Origin: an uncultured Lentisphaeria bacterium
Lineage (GTDB): Bacteria > Verrucomicrobiota > Lentisphaeria > Victivallales > UBA1829
Direction: 5' to 3'
Assembly: GCA_949282305.1 (NCBI GenBank)
Contig: CASDPB010000013.1
Location: forward strand, 88,555-152,554
DNA length: 64,000 bases
Shown here piece by piece: positions 27,216 to 36,609 of the stretch. The notes under the pieces were generated by a model. The model made no database searches. It was not told the origin of the DNA and saw only the letters and a list, made by a program, of their open reading frames with translations. Both the position numbers and the translations under genes were made by a program. How positions within the stretch are numbered: position 1 is the first letter of the stretch; the number at the start of each line of letters is the position of its first letter.

Positions 27216-30200
27216 TCATTGCCGCCATTTTATGATTCCAAATGCGGAACAGTTGTTGAAATTGCCGTTGATCACCAGAGGCCAGGAAGAACTTTCCGGC
27301 ACTGTCGTTTCACCGCGTCCCAGCGAGATTCTCGCATTTTCCCCGGGATGCAAGTTGATGCTGGACAGCGGAATCACCACTTCGGCAGTCCAGCCGTCCG
27401 ATGCTTTTCTTGTCTTTACTTTCCACATTCCCTTCCATTCCATTCCGGTTGCAAGATCCTGCCAGTTTTTACCAAGCACCTGTCGGGCTTCCGCATCCTT
27501 CACGGTGTAGTCCATGTTCAGCATTTCAGTTTGTATGCCCGAGGGCGAAAACGCGAATATATAGAAGGGATATGGCTTTTTTTCATCCGCGGCAATCCGC
27601 GGCGCCAGGCGAATTTCAAAATCATCCCCTTCCCACAGCGGACTGTCGTGTACTGTAAATTTATCCGCTATTTGATCCATCCGCGTTTCATAACACTTCA
27701 CGGCGAAGTAAAGGTTTTCGGAGTCGTAGAGCATTTGAACCCGGGTTTTCTGTTTGGGAGACTCCTGTGAGCCGACGATACGAAAATCCTCCACGACTGC
27801 GGCATTTTTCCATACGGCATCGTTCAGTTCTCCATTGATTTCCGGAGCTTTTTCCGTCCGGGGGATTGTGACTTCGGTAGAATAACCGAAAGGAACTGTC
27901 GCAGTGGTTTCGTCGTTGCTCTTGAGGAAATCTTTCCAGTTCAATGTTTCATTGAAATTCTCTATTGCAAACGGAATCTGGTGCCCGTTTTCCATTTTGT
28001 CGCGGAATTTGTCGGACTCCATAATTTTTCCCCAGGACATATGAACTCCGGGATAATAGCGATCCATCAGGCGCATCAGCTGCCAGGCATTCTGCTGAAT
28101 CCGGAAAGAGTCTCCGCCGGACACAATCAGATTTCCCTTCTCCATCCATATTCCATTTTTCCCCCTGCGCAGAATGATTGCCGCTTTTCCGTCCGGCGGC
28201 GCCGTCAGAGTTTTTACGCCTGTGTTGTCAAGGCCGCAGAGTAAATTGTCTTCGATCATCTTTGCGCAGCCGCGCAGCCGTTCATCTGCATCATGCGGAA
28301 TCACGACCATCGCCTGGCGGAACGGGAACTGCATCAGCCGTGCGACAGGTTCAAGGAAAAGATCCGAGCGCAAAACCATGCGGAAGTGTGCCGGCTTTCC
28401 CGCTGTCAGTTCCACTTTTGCTCCGGGTTCGATTCTGCGTCCGTTCCATTCTGCCGCATGCAGGGTAAAGTGCGCGTCCGTCTGAAAGAACAGTTCCGCA
28501 CTTGCCGTATGATCGGGGACCAGGGTTGCTTTCAGCACCTTTTCATAGGGGTCAAGCGTCATGGATGTTTCTGCTGTCACCGACACTCCCTGCGGCAGTT
28601 TGAGTCCGACGGGAGTGGAAATCAGTGCATTTCCACTCAATGTGATTTCACATGAAAAATCTGTTTCTGCGCCATGCAGACGGGATTTCAATGTTTTTCC
28701 GCCGCGGTACCAGAACGGCAATACGGAAAAGTCACCGAAATAGCCGTTGTCGATCGTTTGTGTCACTTTGACTGGTTTGCGTTCCCGATTGGTTAGAACC
28801 AGCAGTCCGTTTAATCCCTTGCCATAGCGCACCTTGTCAAGATTGCCCTTTCCCCTGACGGGGCATGGCGGACAGAAACCGCGTTCAGAAAGTTCCGTCA
28901 GAAAGGGAATCTCGTCATAAATATCCCGATGGGTCAGAATCAGTTTCCACACTGGCATCAGGTTTGCCTGATAGAACAATGCGATTTCATCTCTGACGTA
29001 ATCCTCTGCTGCCAGACGCAGCTGACGAGGCGTCATTTTTTCCCATTTGAGGTATCTGGTCAGCTGGGTTTCATAATCAATGTTATGCATGTAAGCCGGG
29101 CGGTTGCCGCGGAAATACAAGCCGCGAATAAACATTTCATACATTTCACCGTATAATCTGGATGGATCAAAATTTTCATACAGATAAGCATCTGTTTTGA
29201 ATGCGATCAGCGGATTTGCAAACCAGACGTTGCTCCATATTCCAAGAGTGCGGCCGTTTTTCTTCAGGGAATGGAAGTAGTCGCACTGTTCCTGAATGTA
29301 GCGGCTGTTCCGGATAAAGCGTCCTTTCCGGTCATAACTCCATCCGGGAATGAAATAGTCCAGGTCGCCGCGATAGACATCGTTTTGTCCGATAGCGGTC
29401 GGCCGGTCGATATCAATAAAACCGTCATAGGAAATTGCCGACATCTCGTTTTCCGCAAACAACGGGGGAATATCCCGTTTGTAAACCTGTTCCAGCGGGC
29501 TGGCCCAGCCGAACAGATGGCCGCTGAGATCATAACCCAGTGCCCAGCCCTGGTAGGGTGACTGTCCCTTCATAAGCGGATAAACGTATTTTTGAAAATG
29601 ATTCTTTTCAATGACGTCTTTGTCGATCGTATTGAAAATGTAAACACCGTTCAGAGTGTTGCCGCGGTAATCGTTTGCACGGAAACGGGCATTCCGGTCA
29701 CGGTGCATCTCCTCCCGGTTGTCAATCTGCAGTTCATTTTCATTCTTGTATTTCCGTCCGGCGCGCCGCTGGGGAGTCATCGGGGACAGATCCTCCCAGA
29801 GTTCCTTATGCCCGTAAAAATCTCCTTGTTTACGGTAATAGGTGTAGGACCAGCTCAGCCCTACCCGTCCCTGTCCGCAGTATTTGACTTTCATCGGGGA
29901 ATTGATGGAGCCGGTCAGAATCCCTTCATAATGACTGCTGTTGAATTGTCCGTTGACCAGACGTTCATCCACTTCCGGGGTATAGGAAAATGCTTCTGGG
30001 AAGAGCTCCTGATAGCGGTTCATTGCATCGAATTCCGCATATTTTCCATGAAAAGGAAATGCGGTGAAAGTAATTTCACAGTGTTTTCCCGGAGGCAGGG
30101 CAATCCGTGTTGCATAATATGCTCTTCTGTCGGCGGAAACACCGGATTCCAGAAAAGATGTTTTCGGACTGGGCGGCAGACCGATGCCCAGTCCGGCGGA

Positions 30201-30662
30201 ATCGGTCAGGATGCAGGCGGCGGGATAAGTATTAATCAGGATATTGCGCTGAAACGGCGCCGTGTCAATGGGTCTTGTTTCATATCCATCCCAGAATTTC
30301 CTGGCGGTTGCAGGCAGCGTAATGCGCAGCGACGGCTCAAACAACAGATCCTTGCCGGTCGGATTCATAAACTGAAAACGCCACAGCAGCGCGCCGTTGC
30401 GGAATCTTGTCTCGGTCTTCATGTGCAGACCGTTGGCGTAAACTCCCGGACTTGTCTCCGGAACGGCCTTGCCCGTTAAATCTCCGCAAAGCACAAACTC
30501 CACAGGGAAATGAACGTCCTTGACTGAAAGTGTCATGGTTCTGCCGGCGGCATCACTCTGCCATTTTCCTTCCACGGTGGGGAGCGGCAGACTTTCCCCG
30601 TGCACGACTCCGGCATGACTCGATATGAGCAGCAGCAGGATACCAAGATATTTCATTTTCAT
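27216..30662 (-). CDS. Large secreted protein with C-terminal CBM9-like domain; catalytic family not recognised
   Basis: A 1148-residue protein with a signal peptide (YLGILLLLISSHAGVVHGE). Residues about 25-240 are a beta-sandwich. Residues about 380-700 look like a TIM-barrel glycosidase domain (GFIDIDRPTAIGQNDVYRGDLDYFIPGWSYDRKGRFI; LGIWSNVWFANPLIAFKTDAYLYENFDP). A further domain of about 790-900 (VVIPHDADERLRGCAKMIEDNL) resembles the peptidase-like or glucuronidase N-terminal fold. Residues about 940-1148 are CBM9-like (TEKAPEINGELNDAVWKNAAVVEDFRI...DSPLWEGDDFEIRL). I do not recognise the family of the central domain. It overlaps the GH39-like gene by 4 bp (ATGA), so the two are co-translated. 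Confidence 0.75.
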   Translation of the reverse strand: MKMKYLGILLLLISSHAGVVHGESLPLPTVEGKWQSDAAGRTMTLSVKDVHFPVEFVLCGDLTGKAVPETSPGVYANGLHMKTETRFRNGALLWRFQFMNPTGKDLLFEPSLRITLPATARKFWDGYETRPIDTAPFQRNILINTYPAACILTDSAGLGIGLPPSPKTSFLESGVSADRRAYYATRIALPPGKHCEITFTAFPFHGKYAEFDAMNRYQELFPEAFSYTPEVDERLVNGQFNSSHYEGILTGSINSPMKVKYCGQGRVGLSWSYTYYRKQGDFYGHKELWEDLSPMTPQRRAGRKYKNENELQIDNREEMHRDRNARFRANDYRGNTLNGVYIFNTIDKDVIEKNHFQKYVYPLMKGQSPYQGWALGYDLSGHLFGWASPLEQVYKRDIPPLFAENEMSAISYDGFIDIDRPTAIGQNDVYRGDLDYFIPGWSYDRKGRFIRNSRYIQEQCDYFHSLKKNGRTLGIWSNVWFANPLIAFKTDAYLYENFDPSRLYGEMYEMFIRGLYFRGNRPAYMHNIDYETQLTRYLKWEKMTPRQLRLAAEDYVRDEIALFYQANLMPVWKLILTHRDIYDEIPFLTELSERGFCPPCPVRGKGNLDKVRYGKGLNGLLVLTNRERKPVKVTQTIDNGYFGDFSVLPFWYRGGKTLKSRLHGAETDFSCEITLSGNALISTPVGLKLPQGVSVTAETSMTLDPYEKVLKATLVPDHTASAELFFQTDAHFTLHAAEWNGRRIEPGAKVELTAGKPAHFRMVLRSDLFLEPVARLMQFPFRQAMVVIPHDADERLRGCAKMIEDNLLCGLDNTGVKTLTAPPDGKAAIILRRGKNGIWMEKGNLIVSGGDSFRIQQNAWQLMRLMDRYYPGVHMSWGKIMESDKFRDKMENGHQIPFAIENFNETLNWKDFLKSNDETTATVPFGYSTEVTIPRTEKAPEINGELNDAVWKNAAVVEDFRIVGSQESPKQKTRVQMLYDSENLYFAVKCYETRMDQIADKFTVHDSPLWEGDDFEIRLAPRIAADEKKPYPFYIFAFSPSGIQTEMLNMDYTVKDAEARQVLGKNWQDLATGMEWKGMWKVKTRKASDGWTAEVVIPLSSINLHPGENARISLGRGETTVPESSSWPLVINGNFNNCSAFGIIKWRQ

Positions 30663-32077
30663 ATTTCACCTCTTTTTTTATAAGCCTTCAGCAATAAAAC
30701 TGCAGATTGCGCGTCAATGGGCAGAATGATCGGACCGTTCGGGCGACGGACCTCCAGGATCCGTGTCAGCTCATGAGCTTCATCAAGCAGTTCCACTGTG
30801 ACATACTCCAGCTCATCGGGATGGTCAAACTCGATGGTGAGTTCCTGCTCTCCGTAATTGTAGAGACTGATTAATATTGCACAGTCTCCGGAGTCGTTTC
30901 CGCCGGCCAGCGTTTGAAACGCATATTCAATCCGGTCGGAATCCGCTGGTGCAGTCTTTTTCATGGAGTGCCTGACCTGCACGGAAAGACGTTTCGGATA
31001 AAGAGCGGCAAGCTCTCCGAATGCTTTCATGCCGTAATAGGATTTCTCCGGACGCATGGTGACAGGATGGAAGAGACCGAAATCCGTTCCGGTAACAGTA
31101 TACAAATATCCCATATCCACCGGAAGATCCTGCCAGTAGATCAGGCAGCCGGTGATGAATGCGGCTGCATTGGCGTCTTTCATCGCAAGCAGCACGTTCA
31201 TTTTATCTTCCGGAGTTTCTCTCATTCTGGCAAAACCGTTGCGGGGAAGATAAGACCATTCCGTGCAGTGCAGTTCCGTGTTTTTCAAGCCCTTTTCATC
31301 CAGATAGGAACGGATCTCCCGGACACATTCAGCGATCCATTCCATATCCGAGGCGTAGAAATGAATGCTGTAAAAATCCAGAGGAAGTTTCCGTTCCGCA
31401 CACAGATCAATGAACTCTTTGCCGTAATAACGGCCATTGCCGGCATCCAGCCATTGGCAGTTCGACGGTCCTCCGATTTTAAGCTGCGGGAACCGCCGCT
31501 TCAACTCCTTTGCGGCAACGGCGTAAAAATCATAATAGGTTTCAACGGGAGCATTCCACATGGTATGCAGATGACGCCCCTCTCCGGAAATCCCCTCCGC
31601 TTCATTCCAGATTTCCCAGTACTGAATGTCATGATGAAATCCTCCGGCCCATCCTTCATTGTAGTGACGGATGATATGCGAAACAATCTCAACCCACTTG
31701 AGCGGGTCGGGGGGAGGGTCGATCACATATTTGTTGTAACTGTGGTCAATGCTGACCCCCAGACGGTAAAAGACTCTGGTGCCGCAGGCAATGCAGTTGG
31801 CGATGTAGTCGTCGGTGGCTTTGAAATTGTAATTGCGCGGATCTTCCGGATCGGCATGGAAAAGCGGAAATATCATGGGGACATCAACCAGATTCAATCC
31901 GGGATTTTCCAATGGCGCATCATGAAGCCTGGTGACAGGAAGGCGCAGCGCTGCAAATTCCCGGCGGATATCCTGTCCTATGTTTTCAAAGGCAAGCGGA
32001 GGCGCCAGGCAGCCGCCGTTTAGTGCTTTGATGCACCCCTGAACCTGATGCTGATGCAATATGAGATGTGTTTTCAT
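30659..32077 (-). CDS. GH39-like glycosidase (beta-xylosidase/iduronidase clan A)
   Basis: A 472-residue clan GH-A protein resembling GH39. The opening GCIKALNGGCLAPPLAFEN...LRLPVTRLHDAPLENPG is the usual start of GH39 barrels. YWEIWNEAEGI near residue 161 contains the acid/base glutamate, and TELHCTEWSYLPRNG near residue 274 contains the nucleophile glutamate. No signal peptide is visible, so it acts in the cytoplasm on imported oligosaccharides. It follows a pseudopilin gene by 19 bp and overlaps the next gene. The beta-xylosidase call is only the commonest activity of the family. Confidence 0.85.
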   Translation of the reverse strand: MKTHLILHQHQVQGCIKALNGGCLAPPLAFENIGQDIRREFAALRLPVTRLHDAPLENPGLNLVDVPMIFPLFHADPEDPRNYNFKATDDYIANCIACGTRVFYRLGVSIDHSYNKYVIDPPPDPLKWVEIVSHIIRHYNEGWAGGFHHDIQYWEIWNEAEGISGEGRHLHTMWNAPVETYYDFYAVAAKELKRRFPQLKIGGPSNCQWLDAGNGRYYGKEFIDLCAERKLPLDFYSIHFYASDMEWIAECVREIRSYLDEKGLKNTELHCTEWSYLPRNGFARMRETPEDKMNVLLAMKDANAAAFITGCLIYWQDLPVDMGYLYTVTGTDFGLFHPVTMRPEKSYYGMKAFGELAALYPKRLSVQVRHSMKKTAPADSDRIEYAFQTLAGGNDSGDCAILISLYNYGEQELTIEFDHPDELEYVTVELLDEAHELTRILEVRRPNGPIILPIDAQSAVLLLKAYKKRGEI

Positions 32078-32096
32078 GAAATGTCTCCAGCTGAAC

Positions 32097-32885
32097 TCAA
32101 TAGCCGAATCTGGCTCCGGACCATTCCGGGGCGAACAGACCGGGACCTCCGGGCCAGCGGCTGTTCAATGCAATATACTCTCCTCCGATGAACGCCTTCT
32201 TCGTTCCCGCATGTCCGTCAACAAACAGAATGTTGATTGCGCTCACATGACGCGGGTCCGGAGAACCGCTGTCCATAGGGATCGGGTAGCTCGGCACATA
32301 ATACCAGCCTTCTTTGGCTGTTCCGGTTAAGGCAAAGTTCTTTCTCGCATCCATTGCCATATAGCAGACACTGGGTCTCGTTATTTCAGATGTTTTCGCC
32401 GGGACTGAAGTGGGGCCGCCTCCCATGTCGGGGACGCTGCCGTTGACAAAAAAACTGTTCGCGCCGTATCCCGGATTAATCGTGGTCGTATCATACGAAC
32501 CGACTTGATTGTCGGTCTCAAGGGCAGCACAGGCAAAATTCTTGTAAGGCACAATTTTCAGTCCGGCAAGCATGTCAACCCAGGTCATTCCCCATGGCGT
32601 GCCGCTGTGGATGGCAGTGTTCGTCTCTGTCTGCGATAAATTGGAAGGCGGAAAGTATTCACGGTAATCGCCGGCATACATTAATTCGCCCAGACCGATC
32701 TGCTTGAGATTGTTCAGGCAGCTGATCTTCTGCGCTGTCGCACGTGCCTTGCTCAAGGCGGGAAGCAGCATGCTTGCAAGAATGGCGATGATCGCAATTA
32801 CTATAAGAAGTTCTATTAAGGTGAATAATGGCAGACGCCCCCGGAATAGCGGGATGCCCGATACCGCAGTTTTTCTCTTCTCCAT
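32097..32885 (-). CDS. Prepilin-like protein (H-x9-DG type)
   Basis: A 262-residue protein. After a 20-residue basic leader comes [20 protein letters not shown] with [25 protein letters not shown], the standard pseudopilin opening. [15 protein letters not shown] near the end is the H-x9-DG motif. The -1 residue is Leu instead of Gly. First gene of the operon that carries GH39-like, the large CBM9 protein, GH38-like, LacI and GH78, and the first gene after the LacI-type palindrome. Confidence 0.9.
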   Translation of the reverse strand: MEKRKTAVSGIPLFRGRLPLFTLIELLIVIAIIAILASMLLPALSKARATAQKISCLNNLKQIGLGELMYAGDYREYFPPSNLSQTETNTAIHSGTPWGMTWVDMLAGLKIVPYKNFACAALETDNQVGSYDTTTINPGYGANSFFVNGSVPDMGGGPTSVPAKTSEITRPSVCYMAMDARKNFALTGTAKEGWYYVPSYPIPMDSGSPDPRHVSAINILFVDGHAGTKKAFIGGEYIALNSRWPGGPGLFAPEWSGARFGY

Positions 32886-33051
32886 GATTCCTTCCTTTCG
32901 ATTTCTGTGTTCAGTGATTGAAAAAAATTGTCATTTCACGGATTTTTCTCTTTTTTTCTGTAAGACAAGCTGTTCCCAGACCCCTGCATGATGAAAATTC
33001 ATATTCGATTTTATTCTTCTCCTTTCCGCATGAGAGATTGCAAAAATTACT

Positions 33052-33071
33052 TTAACGAAGCGCTTCGTTAA
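33052..33071. promoter_or_regulatory. LacI-family operator palindrome
   Basis: TTAACGAAGCGCTTCGTTAA is a perfect 20-bp palindrome with the central AAGCGCTT that fits the AAnCGnTT core of LacI/GalR operators. It lies immediately downstream of the putative -10 of the operon that includes the only plain LacI gene of the window. Inference: repression site of that regulator. Confidence 0.7.
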
Positions 33072-33073
33072 CT

Positions 33074-33101
33074 ACACTAGCAGAGATTTCTGAAAAGTCA
33101 A
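33074..33101 (-). promoter_or_regulatory. Putative promoter of the GH39/GH38/GH78 operon
   Basis: On the minus strand TTGACT (33101-33096) and TAGTGT (33079-33074) are 16 bp apart. The -10 is poor, as often seen for regulated promoters, and the palindromic operator follows directly. Confidence 0.45.
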
Positions 33102-33518
33102 TACGCCTTTAAAAAAAATCCGTTAATTTCCCGGGAAAAGTTCTGTGCCGGAGAAAATGGAGCTCAGGCGGGAGACAATGGACAGGCAAAGTGAAGACGG
33201 CAGTTGGGGACTTGAAAGGGGATTCTCCGCATTGCACAGCGTCTGCGGCGGAACGCGGGGCATATATTGCAGGAGATACGGTCAACTGACTGCGGAAAAA
33301 TGCCGTTTCCTGCGGTGCGGACCGTCGGGAACTGCCTCGACAGGGGGGGAGGACAGTCTGTCTGCATTGCGCATGGGAACACGGAAATTGTGCCGTACAA
33401 GGCGCGCTTCGTCCGGTGCCGGAGCCGGGAATGGTACGGTTTTCCGTCTTTCCCGGTTTGCAGGATGTGGAATGAGGCTGTAAATTATAGGGAACAACCG
33501 AAACAGAGGAAAACAGCC
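33102..33518. other. Non-coding interval upstream of the HD-domain gene
   Basis: GC-rich stretch with no protein-like frame. An upstream extension of the HD gene frame is open through here but has no ribosome site or sensible sequence. CCGGGAA/TTCCCGG at about 33432-33462 could pair. No RNA gene recognised. Confidence 0.4.
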
Positions 33519-34100
33519 GTGAACTGTCTTGACATCATCTATTGTTTTTATCCGGAGGATACGCCATTGCGGCGGCTTCTGCTCCGGCACAGTGAGCAGG
33601 TGCGGGACAAGGCGTTTGCAATTCTGCGGGACTCCGCTGCCGGCAACGGGCTGGCAGTGGACGCCCGGCTGGTATTTGACGGCGCCATGCTTCATGATAT
33701 TGGAATCCTGAAATGCCATGCGCCTGAAATTTTGTGCGAGGGGACGGAACCCTATATCCGGCATGGCGTGATCGGGGCGGAGATGCTGCGTGAGTATGGA
33801 CGGAAACATGGGCTTGATCTTGAGGCCTGCGCCCGTATTTGCGAGCGGCACACCGGCGCGGGGATTGCCGCGGAGGAGGTGCGGAACCGGAGACTTCCGA
33901 TTCCGGTGCGCGACTATCTGCCGGAATCACCGGAGGAGAAACTGGTTTGCCTTGCGGATAAATTTTATTCAAAGTCTGGCGCGATGAAGGAGAAATCCAT
34001 ATCGCGCATCCGGCAGTCCATGTCGAAATTCGGGGCGGATTCTGTGACCAGGCTGGAGGAGATGTGCCGGATGTTCGGTATCATGGATACGGAAAAATGA
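33519..34100 (+). CDS. HD-domain phosphohydrolase
   Basis: A 193-residue HD superfamily protein. The metal ligands are visible: RHSEQVRDKAFAI (first His), FDGAMLHDIGI (His-Asp pair of the HDIG motif), the histidine in YIRHGVIGAEML, ICERHTGAG, and a downstream Asp in LADKFYSKS. Family members are small phosphohydrolases on nucleotides or related molecules. A GTG start at 33519 is chosen because AGAGG precedes it and the homology begins there. Monocistronic by position; no link to the glycan genes is evident. Confidence 0.85.
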   Translation: MNCLDIIYCFYPEDTPLRRLLLRHSEQVRDKAFAILRDSAAGNGLAVDARLVFDGAMLHDIGILKCHAPEILCEGTEPYIRHGVIGAEMLREYGRKHGLDLEACARICERHTGAGIAAEEVRNRRLPIPVRDYLPESPEEKLVCLADKFYSKSGAMKEKSISRIRQSMSKFGADSVTRLEEMCRMFGIMDTEK

Positions 34101-34143
34101 GACGGGCGCTGTGCTTCTGCCGGTGCCGGCGGATTTCCCCGGA

Positions 34144-34208
34144 TTCTCCAAAGTGATAAGAAAAAGGTCTGTTTTGCTATTTACAAATCCATAAAAACAA
34201 GATATAGT
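34144..34208 (+). promoter_or_regulatory. Promoter of the GH36-like/amidohydrolase pair, degenerate copy of the shared box
   Basis: TTTACA (34180-34185) and TATAGT (34203-34208) are 17 bp apart, about 38 bp before the GH36-like ATG. TTCTCCAAAGTGATAA begins at 34144, exactly 36 bp before the -35. This is the same phase as the distal half-site of the four strong boxes at 38995, 45474, 50886 and 55706. The proximal half-site is mostly lost. Confidence 0.55.
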
Positions 34209-34245
34209 CCCGACAGTTTCATAACAGCAGAAGGAATTCCGGAAT

Positions 34246-36609
34246 ATGGGCATGAGAGATTTGGACGGCGTTTTCCTCCACTGGCCTGCGGTGTGTGTGG
34301 TGATCGGGGGAAAACGATATGCCGCGGAGACAGATTATTTTGAAGACGATGATCTGTGCATGGCGGTTCGCCTTGAAAAGCACGGCGGTGTCTGGTGCAA
34401 ACATTTGGACGTCAGGGCAAAGCGCCCTTTGCCCACGCCTGATTACGTGGAAATGGATCGTCAGACCGTTCCTGATCCGGCGATGAGGCTTTGCGGCTAT
34501 CTTGACACCGGAGGGCAGGTCAGGCGCGAGGGTGCCGAGGAGGAGGGGGGAGGCGTGATTCCCGGCTGCGGATACCCCCTGATCGGGAAGAAAATCTTCA
34601 CCGGGCTTGCGCATCAGGCGGGATTTGCCCGGATCGAATCGCAGGATGTCGCCTCCACGACGTACTCCCTGCGGCATCATCCGGTCTGGGACGGGGATCG
34701 CCTGGAGAGTATGGACGCTGTATTCTGTGTTTCGGAGGAACCGGAAAAAGACTTTGCCGAATATATTGAAAGCATCCGGGCGCCCATGCCTTTAAAACCG
34801 TTCTTTGCCTTTTGCTCCTTCTGGTCAGACCCGTATCTCGGCAATTACGAGTATGCCGTGACCGGAGAGGCAATGAAACGTTTCATCGGCGCCTGGCACA
34901 AGCTGGGATTTCAGCCGGACGCTTTCACTTTCGACGCCGGATGGCAGAACCGGAAAAGTTTTTTTGAACCGAAGCCGGGGCTTGAGTTTGAAAAATATCC
35001 GAATCTGAGCCTGTGGGTTTCTCATAACGGACCGATGGGAATAGACCCCGATTTTCTCCGTGAAAACGGAATTGCCGTGGGGGGCGGTTTGAGTTCCGCC
35101 TACTGCGGGGACAATTACGGAGTGCTGCTTGACCGGAAACTGGAACAGAGACTGACGGAAAGATTCTGCGAACTTGCGCGGCACTGTCTGCACCTGAAGA
35201 TCGACTGGGACAACGATTGCGCGGTGTCGCCGGAATTCAAGGAGAAATATCCGACGCGGGATCATGTCCGTGAAGGTTCGATCAATGCGATGAACCGGAT
35301 CATGGATGCGGTGCGGCGTGTGAATCCGAATCTTCTGGTGCGCAACGGCTGGTGGCCGTCTCCGTGGTGGCTGCGCCGTGTGCAGCATGTTTTCCTGAGT
35401 CAGTCCGGCGATTCCGAATACGCCAGCCTGCCGGCGCTCCATCAGCGTGCTTCCGCCGCGACCCACCGCGATATGATGTATTACAATCATTTGTTGCGCG
35501 ACCATTCAATGATTCCGCTTTCCAGCTTTGACAACCATGAATTTCCGAATTCGATCCGCAATGCGTTTGACGATACGGATTCCACATGGACGGACAATCT
35601 GATGCTCTGTCTCCTGCGGGGAAGCACCTATTTCACCTGGACTGTCCAGCCGGAGAGCCTGACCCCGTATCAGGCGGAAACCATGAGGCACGCCATGCGT
35701 TTTGCCCGGGACTATGCGCCGCATCTTTTTGTGAAAGACGGCTGTATGTTCGGCGGAAATCCGGGACTGGGCGAAGTATACGGCTTTCTTCAGCCCGGAG
35801 AGGAGGAATCCTGGTGCGTCCTGCGGAACCCCGCGCCGATGCCTCGGAAATACCGTCTGCCGGAATCCTTTGAACATGCCGTCCAGTTTTATCCCGATTT
35901 CCGGATGCTTGAGCGTGAAATTGTCCTGCTGCCCGAGGAAGTGAAGTGCCTGATCGTTTCACGGAAAAAGATCGGATTGCCGTTCGCCATGCCGTTCCGG
36001 GCGGTGAAAAGCGGGACGCGGTATGAGTATCGTTTCCCCGCATCGGAAACTGTTTCCGCGAACGTGCAGCCGATGGTGGCGGAACTGCACCGGATTCCCG
36101 AACTGAAGTTTGAGAACATCTCGTTTGAGTCCGGCGGAACGTCTCTCTTTTTCGATATTGTGGCGCCTTACCGCATGCATGATCTGCGTGTCTGCATGAG
36201 AATTGGCGGAGAGGATGCCGGAGAGCTTCGTTTCAAGGCGTATTCCTCCCGCTACTACGGGAATGTCCCCACTTCGTCCTTTGCACTTCCCGTCACGGAG
36301 ATTTGTCCCGGAAAGACGGGCTATGGCGAGACAAAGAATCCCGAGACATTTTTCCGGAAGAAGGAACGGTATTTCACTTTTCCCGTCCCTGCCGGCGGAA
36401 GAACGTCCTTTGATCTGGAGTTTTCACGGAAGACGGAGCCCGGGGCTGTGGAGCTCTGGTGCATCGGTTATGAGGACGTTTCCGCAGGGTGCCTGAAACG
36501 ATCCCGTGCTCCGCTGAAGTTTGTGAAGACGCTGCCGCTTCAGCATCCTTACGGTTTTCCGTGCGCGGTCAAATGCTGTCTGACGGAGGACTGTTCCCGT
36601 GATTGTTGA
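34246..36609 (+). CDS. GH36-like (clan GH-D) alpha-galactosidase-type enzyme
   Basis: A 787-residue protein without signal peptide. An N-terminal beta domain leads into a TIM barrel. FQPDAFTFDAGWQNRKSFF near residue 228 corresponds to the FxxDDGW-type strand of GH36 relatives, CLHLKIDWDNDC near residue 316 contains the likely nucleophile aspartate, and SPWWLRRVQHVFLSQSGDSEYASLPAL follows in the barrel. C-terminal beta domains end the protein. Start ATG preceded by AAGGAA. The next gene begins inside its last codons (11-bp overlap). Predicted to release alpha-linked galactose or a related sugar in the cytoplasm; divergence from classical GH36 leaves the specificity open. Confidence 0.75.
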   Translation: MGMRDLDGVFLHWPAVCVVIGGKRYAAETDYFEDDDLCMAVRLEKHGGVWCKHLDVRAKRPLPTPDYVEMDRQTVPDPAMRLCGYLDTGGQVRREGAEEEGGGVIPGCGYPLIGKKIFTGLAHQAGFARIESQDVASTTYSLRHHPVWDGDRLESMDAVFCVSEEPEKDFAEYIESIRAPMPLKPFFAFCSFWSDPYLGNYEYAVTGEAMKRFIGAWHKLGFQPDAFTFDAGWQNRKSFFEPKPGLEFEKYPNLSLWVSHNGPMGIDPDFLRENGIAVGGGLSSAYCGDNYGVLLDRKLEQRLTERFCELARHCLHLKIDWDNDCAVSPEFKEKYPTRDHVREGSINAMNRIMDAVRRVNPNLLVRNGWWPSPWWLRRVQHVFLSQSGDSEYASLPALHQRASAATHRDMMYYNHLLRDHSMIPLSSFDNHEFPNSIRNAFDDTDSTWTDNLMLCLLRGSTYFTWTVQPESLTPYQAETMRHAMRFARDYAPHLFVKDGCMFGGNPGLGEVYGFLQPGEEESWCVLRNPAPMPRKYRLPESFEHAVQFYPDFRMLEREIVLLPEEVKCLIVSRKKIGLPFAMPFRAVKSGTRYEYRFPASETVSANVQPMVAELHRIPELKFENISFESGGTSLFFDIVAPYRMHDLRVCMRIGGEDAGELRFKAYSSRYYGNVPTSSFALPVTEICPGKTGYGETKNPETFFRKKERYFTFPVPAGGRTSFDLEFSRKTEPGAVELWCIGYEDVSAGCLKRSRAPLKFVKTLPLQHPYGFPCAVKCCLTEDCSRDC

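Noticed and set aside
33267..33518. N-terminal extension of the HD-domain protein
   Set aside because: The added 84 residues show no homology or ribosome site; GTG at 33519 with AGAGG upstream begins exactly at the HD-type sequence.
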